A stretch of 64,000 bases of DNA from Seriola aureovittata. Taxonomy: Eukaryota > Chordata > Actinopteri > Carangiformes > Carangidae. The position numbers and the translations under genes were made by a program. The stretch is from the NCBI RefSeq assembly GCF_021018895.1, contig NC_079380.1, positions 7,799,736 to 7,863,735 on the forward strand. Direction: 5' to 3'. Every line of letters begins with the position of its first letter. Positions within the stretch are counted from its first letter, which is position 1. The notes beneath the pieces are model-generated. The model saw nothing but the letters and a program-made list of their open reading frames with translations. It did not search any database and had not been told where the DNA came from. Below, one piece after another: positions 14,389 to 26,406 of this stretch.

Positions 14389-14616
14389 GGAGCGACGCAG
14401 TGCAAGAGCACTGAGCGAGAGCCGTTGCTGTTGGAATTACAGAGGACTGGGACAGGCTGTGGACACCGCTAGACCCTCACTGCAGAGCATGGGGCTGTGG
14501 GGGTGGGTGCTTGGGGGTGGGGTGCGGTGGGGGGGGGGTCAAGTGAGCGAGAACATATTGTGCATAAAGTGGAAAAGGGCGGCCAAGGCCATGCGGAGTG
14601 TGCAGTGTTTAATAAG
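12261..14616. other. intergenic sequence rich in simple repeats
   Basis: No supported gene. Includes (GGT)n at about 12879-12902, (GGA)n at 12930-12958, and purine-rich DNA at 13840-14400 with GGGA, TG (14205-14237) and GA (14350-14385) tracts. Long open frames here are products of low complexity. Confidence 0.6.
14350..14385. repeat. (GA)n microsatellite
   Basis: An almost uninterrupted GA run of about 36 bp within a longer purine-only region on the + strand. Confidence 0.9.
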
Positions 14617-14693
14617 AGAAACAGGTTGCCCACCCTGTTGCTGCATCCAGACTAAATATGTAGGGGTCAGTCATTACCTTGTTCCACATCTAA

Positions 14694-14694
<1 letters not shown>
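14617..14694. repeat. 78-bp unit flanking TG tract (copy 2)
   Basis: Identical by eye over 78 bp to 1994-2071 and in the same orientation, again ending CCACATCTAAA directly before a TG run. The absence of divergence is unlike the other, decayed repeats in this window. Confidence 0.85.

Positions 14695-14762
<68 letters not shown>
14695..14762. repeat. (TG)n microsatellite, about 34 units
   Basis: A continuous TG run attached to copy 2 of the 78-bp unit. It is shorter than the tract at copy 1 (68 bp against 115 bp). Confidence 0.95.
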
Positions 14763-14766
<4 letters not shown>

Positions 14767-16079
14767 ACAGAGCAGTGCTGGAAGGAGGACACGTGTGTGT
14801 GGAGTGTGTGTGAGAACACGTCCCTGTGATGGAGAGCTGGCGTTGAGGTGCTGCAAGGATGTGAGAAAGAGTGATCCTCCGAGTCTCGATATAGAACATT
14901 ATCAATCCAGCACTAATCACCCGTCTGAACACACCCCCCACCCCACCCTCAACACTCACCCATCACTCTCCACCTCCCTCCCTCTTACCCTCTGCTATCT
15001 GATGGACAGACACACTCAGCCACCCACCCACTCTCTCACACACGTCCTCATGTTAATATCCTGCTGAGGTGATTGACAGCTGACCAGACCTGTAACCTTA
15101 ACCTGACCTTAAACCTCACCTCACTCCCCCTTTTAATTATGTAAACCCCCCCACACCCCCCTATCCCTCCCCTAATACACACACATACACACGTATCCCT
15201 GGGGAGTCTTTGCTAAACACTCACCCTCTCCTCTCCCCCATCTCGGCATGTCAATCAATACACACCTTGTGTACATACTGTATGTTCCGCATGTATGATG
15301 GGAGCTGCAATGGCAGGCAGCACTCAGATCCAATGAGGCAGTGCTGCTGTACAGGTGGGGCTCGGCACTGTGTGTGCGCTTGAGCGTTGCCAAGGGAACC
15401 GGCCAAGCAGCAAATGTTCCTTGTAACAAGCTGTAAACACCACCATCATCATATTATAGAGATTATATGACCATATGGACACGTGTGTGAGCGTCTGCAC
15501 ACTGACAAGCAAAAAAAAAAAGATACTAATAATAATAATAAAAAATAGAGAGAGCGTGTGACAAAATGTGCAGTTTAGTGCTGAAATGCAACAGTAGAGT
15601 TGTTCCATATAACTAATCATAATAATAGAAATCCTGATGATTATTATTACTATTACATTAGATACTTTATTATGATTATATGAATATTATGTCATCCCAT
15701 TTTTTATTAATATTTAAACCTTTGCCATGGGCTGTCTGGGTCTTGTGTGCAGGGTGATTTGTCTGCAGATAGCAACAGTAGGCACTGTGATTTTTTTTTT
15801 TTTTTTTTGCTTAAAAATAATAAGAGAATAAATAATGAGCAAGTAAATGTTATATTCAGTGTCCCAGCGGCAGCAGCATGTGTAGCCCAACATCCCCTCG
15901 CCGTCGACCAGTGGTTCCATCCACCTGAAGATTTCTGAGACAGTTCTCATTACCAGCGGTGGCAGCGCGGTACTTGGAAAGGGTGAATCAATCAGAGAGA
16001 GAGAGAGAGAGAGAGGAGAAACAGTGAGGGAGACAGTAGAGAGAGAGGGAGGGAGAGAGAGAGAGAGGAGGAGAAGACA
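14763..16079. other. intergenic sequence upstream of candidate lrrc4b promoter
   Basis: No gene. Pyrimidine-rich at 14930-15010 and AT-rich at 15500-15720, with T18 near 15790 and a GA run at about 15991-16011. An X-box-like site GTTGCCAAGGGAAC lies at 15386-15399. Confidence 0.5.
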
Positions 16080-16199
16080 GCGTCGGCGGCGGCTCTGCAG
16101 TGGAATACGCTGTTATTTGAGGGAAGGTGAGAGCTCTCGGAGTACCGTGCGGAGCGAGATGTGTTTCAGGACTTGATCGCAGCATCACAGAATAAAGAG
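16080..16199 (+). promoter_or_regulatory. candidate non-coding first exon / promoter region of lrrc4b
   Basis: A CpG-richer block (GCGTCGGCGGCGGCTC, CCGTGCGGAGCGAG) directly after a GA-rich stretch, ending AATAAAGAG|GTGAGTCC, a near-perfect splice donor at 16200. CpG density stays high for about 200 bp into the following intron (CGGCGCGCGCG). There is no ATG-initiated coding frame that would splice sensibly. Being on the right strand and upstream of a strong acceptor at 39396, it could be the first 5' UTR exon of lrrc4b, but the link is inference. A second possible donor, AAG|GTGAGA, lies near 16126. Confidence 0.4.
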
Positions 16200-19100
16200 G
16201 TGAGTCCCGATGACATTCACGCAGTCTGGATGCAGATAGATTCATGCGCTCTGATTGTGTTGTTTGTCTGCTTGTATGTGTATGTATGTGTCGGCGCGCG
16301 CGTGTGTGTGTGTGTGTGTGTGTGTCCAGACAGTTTGTGCATTTGCTCTGCGCGCAACAAACTACTATTGCGCCGGGATGGAAATCCTTATTCATTGACC
16401 TGATATGATGTGTGAAGTGTCCTGGTGCGAGTGTGATCCGGTATCAGGCCTCCTTCACTGGCTGCTTGGCTCTAAACGGTGGCTCATACCCGGGATCTAC
16501 ATGTATGACGAGACAGGCGCGTGTGAGAGAGAAAAATGGGGAAATGAATACATTTCCAGCGTCTGCTTTTATCCACATCGAAGACTGAAACTTTTCTCAC
16601 ATCCCCAGCTTGTGTTTGGTCTTGTTGTGTGTTTTTCTTTCATGTGTTTGTCAATACAAGTTAATCTAACCTTGGCGATAAGAGGAGCTTCCTCTGTAGC
16701 ACAAGCTGTTGACAGGGCTTAATGTTTGATCCGGTTAACGCGCAGCTTTCACTCACATATACTCAATTAAACCTTCCTAATCGGGGCAGTTTACAGTGTT
16801 AATTTGCGTGTTGGGCTTCGGTCACCCTCGCTGGCCCCTGCCGATGACCCCAGATTTGGAGGAAAAAAATGCGCAGGCACCTTGCGGCTAATGCGCGGTG
16901 GGTTAAGCTCTGAGTCAGAGCCTGGGGCCCCTCCGGCTGAGAACAAGGAGCAGATAGATTAGGACTGATGAATGAAGATCTACTGCCTCTATCTGCAACA
17001 CAATGATACGGTTATGAGAGGATTTAAATGCTAATGTGCAGTGTTTCAGAGAAATCCGAACGGGCTGGGACTGGCGGGAGGAGATTGCTGCCAGTGTGTG
17101 TGTGTGTGTGTGTGTGTGCGCGTGCTGTGGACCAGCTGGATGATCTCCTGAGTTTTATGATAGAGAGAATAAGTTATTAATGGGGTGTTGGAAGGTGAAG
17201 TGGGGCACTGGGGCAGGATTAGACAAGACAAGAAAGGGGTGGGGTGGAGGGGGGGAGTGTTGAGCTGTGTATATGTGCTCTAACAAGGAGGGGGGGGGGG
17301 GGGGGGGGGCACTGAGAGCCCCCTCCAACTCTGCAAGTTTTTTGCAGATTTGCATCTGAGGAAGGATTTAAAGGAAATTCTGGAGCAGAGCTTTAAGGCA
17401 TTTTTGTTCGACATATTACTGGATGGTGTCAGTTTTGATTTTCTTTTTTTTTTTATCCCCCTCAGGCCGATTAAACACTCCTGTTCTGCTGCTTGCATTT
17501 TACGTCCTGTGATTTTTATTCATGCACCCATATTAGATTTAATGCTTGTTACAGTACCTGTAAACTTCTCCACCATCGTAGCTCAGCTGTCAAATGAAAG
17601 ACCATGACACATACCATTTATGAGCCATTTGCTTCAACGGCAGATTCTTTTCCATTAGATCCAAAATAGGCCTACAGACGTAAAACTTTAAGAGGATGGT
17701 AAGCTTTTATGTTGCCTGTAAAGTAGGCCTATGTATTTTATCCACTAATATTGTGGCCTTTATGTTCAATAGTCAGGAAGTGAGGCTTCTTTTCTTCCCC
17801 AGCTGATCATGAGCTGTGTGCAACAGCACCAGTCGCTGCGAGGCCCCGGCTCCATGAGAGGCTTGTCACATGATATCACATTTAAAGGCAAGGTCCTCCA
17901 GCTCAGGGCAGCACTTCAAAATATCAAGACGTGTCACTGCTGCAAAAGCGAGGCCAAAATGTCAGTGGGATTTGTTCGTCCTGAACTTTGTCGCTGCCCC
18001 CCACCCCTTACCCCGCCCCCACCTAAAACCAAAGCCTTACCTAAGCCGAAATGAATTCAAAGTGGGCCAGGTTACTAAAAGCCAGCCATTTACGTGAAGG
18101 CGGCGACTCTTAAAGAAAACGAGAAGAAGTGGTTTATTTAGCATCTGTGATGTGGTTTTATGGATGGAGGGATGTGAACTCTTACAAGCTTCAGTTTGGT
18201 GGCGGAGCACACTGCACTGAATTAGTAAAGGCCTGCAAGCAGAGGGAATCTATTGCACAACTTAGGTCAAATCTCTTGTAAAGTCCTGAAGGTGCAAAGT
18301 CGCAACACCTCTTGACCCAATATGCATGTAATTAAAATTGAACAACTGGAAAAGTTAACATGGATTAGTTAATGGGAGGCGGGTGGAATGTTTTGTTTTT
18401 TCAGGCTTCATATTAACACAGTTCTGCTGGTGGCTTCATTGTGGTGGACAAGAGGAAAGACATATAAGCTCTTAACGTGTGCAACCATCGAACATCCTTT
18501 CAACAACCACTTTTTATTCCTCAGCAGCTGTGGAAGAAAAAATCAAAAGAAAGCCTATCCTGAACTTTTCCACCAGCCTGATGACTTCAGCGGCCATCTT
18601 ACTAATTTTAACTGTCAACTGTTAATTTTAACACAAAGGTGCACGTGTCCCACAAAACCGAGCGCTGAATCCTTCCCGTGTCGCAAATTAAGCCCCGGCT
18701 GAGTGATCTCAGTCATTTGAGGAATCAGGCCAGGCTGCGCTTTAATTTCCGAGGCACACCACTTATGCATGGCCGATGAGCTTGATGAAAACAAGCAAGC
18801 AGGTTAACAGGGACATGGTAAATTACACCTGCACACCTGGCCTAGAGGGAAGGTGTGACTTTGAGATAATGCTCAGCCCCCTACCGCTCCGCCGCTGTCG
18901 CAATTGTGGAGCCATTGCAAATTATTTCCAGAGGAGATGTGGAGAAGCCATGGCAAATCCTCTCAAAACAAACACATGAGGTGGGAAAGGGCACGAGAGG
19001 AGCCCAGCATATAAATGACTGCCCCCAAAACCATCGCCCAATGTCAACGATCTGTGCAGCTTTCTCTCAACGAAGCCAGGATGCTTTCAATCTGGTTAGT

Positions 19101-21508
19101 GTGGTTTGCCTTTCCTCGTCCCTTTACTGTACCTAAAAGGACAAAGGACTGCATTAATTCCGAGGGACGTCTCTGCTGCTACATTAGAATGCAAAGAGTG
19201 TAACTGTTGCCCTAAATTTGGTGTCTGTGTTGAGTGTGCGTTTTTGCGCACGCACTCATTTCTGCGCGTACGGTGGCGAGCAAGAGGGAGACAGAGATTA
19301 TAGATGACACTAAAACTGCTCTAATCAGGGCAAGCTGGTCGCTGATCTGTTCATAGGGCGAGGGTGTCATTGATTGATGGCCGCACGACTTGCTGATGTA
19401 CACAGGTTGAAGGGTGAGGAGAGAGTCGCTGATCAGCCGTGAGAGGCTGAAAATTGTGGGAACAACCTCCGGCTGTCCCTTAATAATGCAGCCCGAAGAG
19501 CCCCCAACCCCACCCCCACCCACCCCATCTGAGACACTGGGATCATATCACACATGTCGCTGCCGGCCGACCACGTGCATCGCTCCATGGCTGAACCCCG
19601 GAGATGGAGATCTGAGATTCTGTTTTTGCGCATGATATGGCACAATTTGAATCTTAGTAACCAGGGGGACGGGAGTGCATGAGCACTGACCCATCCGCAG
19701 CAGAAATGCTAAGCTGCCTATGATGGCGGGGTGGATATAATTAGCCGTGATTGGTTTGATTGAGTCTCCCGTCCAGGCCTGGGTGTTGGCCCTTCGGGAA
19801 TCATGATGACTGTCCGGGCATTAATTATTGAATAATAGTTGGAAGAATGACGATGGTTAATGACACAAAATGAATGCTATAATCCATTGAATTGACATAA
19901 TTAGAAATGGTGAGATTTCCCCTGAGGAATATATTCTCATCATGACCTAAAGTGGAGAGGGATGCCTGAAAAAGTGGACAGAGGCGATTCCCTTCCCTCC
20001 TTGTGAGTTCGCGAATGTGCTGTGGGAGATCTGTCGGGCGGCGCTCGGCCAAACATCTGATCATGTGCTAGTAAAGACGGTGAAGAGTGGCTTCTAGCTC
20101 GCGTGTCGACGCAGTGACTCCACAGACTGAAAGAGTCAGGACGCAGTTGGGTTCATCCTGTTTGAAATGAGCTGGCCAGAGAGAGAGAGAGCGAGAGAGA
20201 GAGCGGTCAGCCCTGTGTGTCTGATATTGAGTTTGGCAAAGGGAAGAGATATTATCTTCTCCTGGTTAGATTAAGTATTAGTAAATGTGATTGGGTAATG
20301 AAGGCGGTCAGGCCTCAATGACCACCATGCTTTGCGGCCACTGTCGGCTTGGCTGCATCCAGGCACAGAGTCTTGAGGGAGTTTGTTTCGGGTCAGTGAC
20401 GGCATAAGAGCTCAATACAGCATTGCAGAGTCAGGCTGGGGCCTTTCCTCTGTCTGCCTCAGTGACTGGCTGCGCTGGCTGGAGGCACAACAGTAGTGGC
20501 ATACTGATGCTGATGATGATGACTGTATAAATATTGATGATGTAGATGGCAAGAAACAGATAGTGCATGAGAGCAGTAAACATGAAATTATAACCCTGAT
20601 GACCAAAGTGTGATGCTTAACAGTTTTTTTTTCTCCTCCTCCCTCTCCTTGTTGTTGTTTTCTTCTCTCCTTGTGATTCAAGCCTGACACAGACAGGTTT
20701 GGTTTCCACGGCGCTCGGAGAGATCACGATGAGATGCCTGGAGAGAAGCGTGGGCGCGCTGTCGCACAAGATGACACGTAATCAAACGTCAAATTTTTTG
20801 GATCTGGTTGGAGGTTGTCGTACTTTGGAGGTGGGGGGTGGGTGGGTGGATGGCTGGCTCCAGAGGAGAAGCGGTGAGACATGCCAGCAGTGGTCCCTGG
20901 AGGGCCCCGCTGCTGAGAGCCACAGAGGAGGTAGTTAGTGAAGCTACGCGCCATCGCTGTGATAAATCACAGATTGGGCCGTATGGTTAGGACGGTTACT
21001 CTCACGTGAACCCGAGCACACCTTCACTATTTGTTTTCCAACTCCCCGGACTCTCTGCCATGTGTATGTAGAGTGTTGACTCAGTTGTACTAGTTTATTT
21101 ATATATATTGCCCCTCTTGCACTTTTCTCTCGTGGTAGCTTTTGGATTGGGTGGTGCAGTGGTGAGGGGTTCAGGCTCAGATTTCACTGTGTGGACTATT
21201 GAAATCTTGGCTGTTAATTGGTATGACAATGTAAGGTGTACTGTGTGACGTAGCTAAAGCCCAAGTGAGTCCTAATTTGGTCATTTTATTAAAATGGAGA
21301 AAGTTGGAGGCCATAACAGCCTATCAGGAGAATTCAGAGCCAATTTTCCTCTTAGCTGTGTGCCTCTGGTGACCTATGTCTAATAATATAGCAAACTGGC
21401 CTGCAGATAACTATTGTTATCAGTCAATTATCAGTTTACTGCCCTCCTCAGAAATGTGCTCGTGTGGAAGTCCAGTGAGGCAAAAAACACTTTTCCATCA
21501 CACTGCAG
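16200..21508. other. presumed long 5' UTR intron of lrrc4b, part 1
   Basis: No gene supported. TG tracts lie at about 16300-16325 and 17094-17118 and a G20 run at 17290-17309. Segments near 16850-17040, 18650-18990 and 19700-19960 have balanced base composition and few simple repeats, which would suit conserved non-coding elements, but conservation cannot be seen from one sequence. Confidence 0.45.
17290..17309. repeat. G20 homopolymer
   Basis: A run of 20 G on the + strand, a possible G-quadruplex former and an assembly-error-prone site. Confidence 0.9.
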
Positions 21509-21600
21509 GGTTTACTGAAGTGACGCCCCGCTTTGGGAGCTGCAGAGCAGGGCCACGGACGCCCCGAGCCCCCGCCAACATGACGGAGACACGCAAGATG
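21509..21600 (+). other. exon-like 92-bp block with consensus splice sites
   Basis: The block is preceded by TTTTCCATCACACTGCAG and followed by GTGAGTGG, both good splice signals. It is GC-rich (CACGGACGCCCCGAGCCCCC) inside an AT-richer intron. It contains an ATG in good context, GCCAACATGACGG, which opens MTETRKM up to the donor. If spliced to the lrrc4b exon at 39397 the next codon is TAA, so it would add only a short upstream ORF. It may be an optional 5' UTR exon, an exon of a non-coding RNA, or chance. Confidence 0.3.
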
Positions 21601-21606
21601 GTGAGT

Positions 21607-21634
21607 GGTTACTATGGCAGGTTACTATGGCAAC
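21607..21634. promoter_or_regulatory. tandem X-box-like sites
   Basis: The 13-mer GGTTACTATGGCA is repeated head to tail at 21607-21619 and 21620-21632, followed by ACC. The second copy forms GTTACTATGGCAAC, one base from the RFX X-box consensus. It sits a few bases inside the intron after the exon-like block. Confidence 0.35.
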
Positions 21635-21640
21635 CTCAGG

Positions 21641-22770
21641 TCTCTGTGAGAGCTTCCATTTCGCACAGCGTGGGAGAGAGGGAAAGAGAGAGAGAGGGGT
21701 GGAGAGAAGAACCCGCAGAGAGGAGAAGGGTGGAGAAATCAGCAGAGGAGGTGAGGTGTGGAAATAAACATGCCTTAGGTGTAGGGAAGGGAAGGGAAGG
21801 GAATTGGGGGGGGGGGGGGGGTGCAGAGGAGAAAGGAGGGTTTTAAGAGGAGAGGAATGTAAAGGAGAAAAAGTGATGGAGAGGCATGAGTGATGGGGTG
21901 AGACTGAGGTGTGAGAGGAGCAGATCGGAGGGCAAGGAGGACGGATCACGTGGCCCGTTAGACCAGATCTGCGCCGCATCCACACACGCTGGAATATTTC
22001 AGCGCTGCATTGTAATCACTCCGGTGCTGCACAGTGTGTTTCCACTCTTTATCTCTCCCTCTCTCTCCCCCTCTCCTCCTCTTTCCTCTCGCTCACCTCT
22101 CTGATTTGGTTGGCAAGGCGCTCGGCTGCGAGAGACATTGTGTCAGTCTTGGTGACTGGTCTCCATGGAGACGTCCATCAGTCAGTCCGTGTCAGTGTTT
22201 CGTGGGCAAAGGCTTATCGTGTTTGTCAGTGTGAGTGTTTATCTGTCTGTGTATTAGTCAGTGTGTCACTCATAGAGGACGCTGGGGCGAGGCCTGAATG
22301 GATGGAAGGGGGGCGGGGGGCAAAGAGCGTGCTGCTTATCCCACATGCTTTTGTTTGTTTGTCAAAAATAATTTTTTATCAAACCTTTTATACTAAAAAC
22401 TGTAAGGTGTCGTGTACAGTGGTGGAGCTGAAGGTGCGTAGACAGATGGACACATAATTAAAGCGTCTCCACCTCTGCTCCGCATGCTCCACATGTTGCA
22501 CCTCGCTGTGTCAATGTTTATTTGCCTTTTTCCACCTCTGAAATCCTAATTAAGCTCTGAGCCCTGCTACACTGTAAAATCTGTTGCCGTGCACTGCAGA
22601 GTCCCACTGTTGTTGCACAACCAGCTTTTCAATGTTATTTGCTGTTATATTAACTTGTCCATTCAACGTACAGCATTAAGACACTGTGGTCGAGTAACGT
22701 TTCTGAGTCGTTACAGTGCATTGTTTTGCATTACCTTTTTTTTTTTTTTTTACACTAAACATACACAGGC

Positions 22771-22804
<34 letters not shown>

Positions 22805-25800
22805 TATATAGTGTCCCCCTTTACTTATATTAACAAAATAGTGCACTGTATACTTTCTTTATCAACTGGTTTCTTAATGATTCTTATTTTCAATTGTAGC
22901 TGTTCTCAACGTTTTATTCTCATTATTTTTCAGCATATGTAGCATGAGGGGAGGCACCAGCTCCATTTGTATAATGCTGTATTGATGACCTTGACCTTGA
23001 CGAGCAAAGGAATACTTGTAATGCCATTACTTATTCTAATTAGAAACATATGTGTTAGCACTTTAAAGGTGCTCAGGTGGAGCAGTGCATGTGTGTGCAT
23101 GAGTGTGTGCATGATGGGTGAGACTTAGAAAAAAAAAAAAAAAACTACACCTGCTAACTCTGCTAGCTAAAGTGAATCCTTGTTGAAACCGAGTGCCCCC
23201 CTCCCCAGTTCCAATTAACAGAAGCAGGGAGCTTTGCCTGCTCTCTGGATGTGCAGCACACCAGCCTCCAACTGTTAGATTTATACTTAATAATAAGAGT
23301 GCACACTCTTTGGCTCTGCACCACCCTAAATAGTGCAAACTATAAATCCCCTCAGAAGTGCAAATGGTAGAGTGCGTTAGACACAAATAAATGAACAGGA
23401 ATGCAGAGGATGGCACTTACAGCACATGCTGCTCCACAGAGTCTCAAAAATGTAACTGCAGTCTGAAATGATGGATATGAAATGAAGCAATGTACAGACG
23501 ATATGTCTCAGGCACGTTTTGCATGGGACTATTATGCACTTGCTGTAAATGCCAAACCACATATTCTTTGTGTTACTGCAAAACAATCTGCACGCTTTAG
23601 TTTACACCAATTCAGTGCGATGACAAAATCAGCTTGCACAGATTTCCTTGATGTATCATCTACTACAGTTAATCCTCATTGTTTCATGTTCACGAAAGTG
23701 GCCTTATTGTTTTTTTGTAATGTAAGTTATGACTCTTAAGTGTGTACGGTTGACTTGAAGCTGCGTTCACGTGCTGGTGAAATGCTCTGAAATGCGAGAC
23801 GTGAAAGTAACAGCACTGCATTCACAAGCAACAGCATTTTGTCAGAAAACCCCAACCCAACAGAAGCAAATGTATATTTTGTTAAAAGCACGGTGTGAAT
23901 TGGACAGCCGACACTTATGATAAGTGATTGTAGGACAATCACTTTGATGCATCAATAGTCTAAGATGTGTAAGTGAACAGAAAAAAAAAATCCACTCATC
24001 TCCAGTTTTATCCAAATGAAAAATGGCTTACCAGGAGGGCAAACATGGAAAATCAATGCATTATTTTAGAAAATGGCTCTTGATGACATTCTTTTTTAAT
24101 CTATGACTACCTTGATCTTTGACCCTGACTGTAATCCTGGAGGAGGTGAAAGTGTAAGGGAACAAGTTTTAAAACCCCACGTCCGCTCATACACAGACTT
24201 TAAACAGTCTTGTCGCTTTCACTCTCAGACGTGTTACACTAACCTTTTTTTTTTTCACTGAACGCAGCGTAGACTGACCCCATCACAGAAATGTCACTAA
24301 ACACACTCACAGACAGTCACATGGAGTCAGAGTTGACACGCCAGTTTGACCTCCTGAAAGAAATCACATACACCCTCACATGGTTTCTCCTGTGCCAAAA
24401 CAAAAAAGGAAAAGGAAAAGGAAAGCGAGGGCAGCGTGAAATACAGAAATGCTGAACCAAGTCCTCCTCTATCCAAAACAGCTGCGAGCAACAAACGTTC
24501 AGCTCAGAAACACTGGGAAAAGGTTTTAGAGCAACCCAAAAAAAAAAAAAAAAATAGTGCAGTTTACATTGCTCTGTAAATGGCTGAGAGACATTTTGAT
24601 TAGCTGCTGGCTTTGGCTTCTTCTTCTCAGCGCACTGGAATTGAGTGTATCAACACACTTAACAACCTTAAATACGGATTAATTGTTCACGAAATCGGCG
24701 TCCCGACCAGGCAGGACCACAGCACGGACAGTAATAACTGGATTTTATTTGAAGTTGAGAGCTGGCGTAGTGAATGTGAAAATGTTAACATTAAAAAAGA
24801 CTTTTATCCCAGCATGTAATGACAAGTGGTACGAAGCCCCCAGTCAGGAATTTGAACGTGTGGGGTAGGTAATGTAATGTCTGTTAATGGGAGTGCTTTA
24901 GCAGGGAGATGAACACAGTGACTTTTAATCTGCAGCTCTTGGCCCCCTCTGAAGAGGAGGAGGTCCCCGCTCCTGTAGGAGCCGTTCTGAATAGATCAGG
25001 GCTTCTCTCCGCATCCTGCATCCTAATGAGAACAACGGCGCGTCTTTGGACATTTTGAGTGGGAGGGCGAGGTAGGAGATACAGTGCAGAGGGGGCTGCA
25101 GTATATCCTATTTGACAAGGTTGAGTGGTGATTAAAATGTGGAACAGTGCACTGAATGCTCCGGTTTAAGAAACCTCATCAGGCTGTTATGCTGTTTTTT
25201 CTAAAAATAAGTGCTTATTGTCTAATATTGCTCCAGTAACCAAACTGAACGCTCTGTTGTGGCAAAATCACACGCGAAAATGTGAGCGCAGTGGCATCTG
25301 AGGCTGCACGTCCTGTCATGACATCACATTAAGAAGCTTAATAAGTAAACAAGGAGGAAATGAGGAGGAGTTTTTGTCTAATTAATAGTTTATCATACAA
25401 TCATAAGCTCAATTGACCTTCTGCAAATTCAGCTGAGGAGTACAAAATGACACATTAGCTCAAGTGGTAACGAGGCATTAGAAGACATCAAAAGTGCATT
25501 TACTACATTATAAATATGTTATATATGTTACAACAGGAGTTAAACCAGTGTGTTCTCAAGTTCATCTGGTGACGGTTTGATTTTAAGGAAATATTGATGA
25601 GTGTATAATCTTCTTGTAATCCGTTATAAAGCAGTCTAGTGCAGGTGTTTAGAAGAATTCATCGGACTTTCAGAGCGTCTTCATCTTGTAATCTGACACT
25701 TTTGCAGCTAAAATTGATTATTAATAAAGGTGCGTGATCAAAAGTGACTGATGATGACCCTATAGGCAGGAAGTTCGCAGTACTGGTACGCCATAATACC

Positions 25801-26400
25801 ACTAACTATAGAGCACACACCTCTACTATGGCTGCATAGCAATTTTAAATTTGTCACTCTGATCCGGATCCAGAAATGAACTGAGGAAATGTTCAAAAAT
25901 TTCCTTTATAAAACGTGATAAATTGCTGGATCCTAATTTAACTTCATTTGTTTCTTGGCAATTTGCTCTTTCTACCAAATTTAATTGGACTCTTCTTTTT
26001 TTTGTTTTGTACCTATTGCAACAAAAAGGGTAAAATTATACCGTTTCAAAATGACAGTTTTATGTATTTTTTATTATTAACAATCATATCATCTTTTGTC
26101 CACAGCCTGAAAATTACAAACCCAAAACAAAACGGTTCCTGTTTCTTACAATCAGTCTGTAGTGACACTGAAACAAATTTACAGAGGCACAAATGTGGGA
26201 AAAATGTAGGTGTGTTTAAGACTTTTTCTCAAATTGTGAATGTATTTGACTGGTTTGCTTTGTGTGCACTCCTGATACAAAATTCACAACAGTGAATCAG
26301 ACGCCTGCTGCATGCTAAGTGGTGGGGATTACAATATGATTGTCCAGCAAGGTGAAAAATGATTGATTGTAGTCCTTTGACATTTCATAAGAAGTCATAA
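21641..26400. other. presumed lrrc4b intron, part 2
   Basis: No gene supported. Includes a G16 run at about 21806-21821, a pyrimidine-rich stretch at 22040-22095, an AT dinucleotide run at 22771-22806 and a nuclear-receptor-like repeat at 22986-23000. The rest is AT-rich and unremarkable. Confidence 0.45.
22986..23000 (-). promoter_or_regulatory. nuclear-receptor half-site repeat (DR0 / ERR-like)
   Basis: The minus strand reads TCAAGGTCAAGGTCA: two AGGTCA half-sites with no spacer, the first within the extended half-site TCAAGGTCA recognised by NR5A and ERR receptors. A single TCAAGGTCA also occurs near 28205. These are motif matches only. Confidence 0.3.
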
Positions 26401-26406
26401 GATGTA

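Noticed and set aside
21376..21985. 156- and 157-codon frames on opposite strands
   Set aside because: Both run through GA/G-rich low-complexity DNA, giving Arg/Glu/Gly-rich or Pro/Ser/Leu-rich translations. Only the short exon-like block at 21509-21600 was kept.
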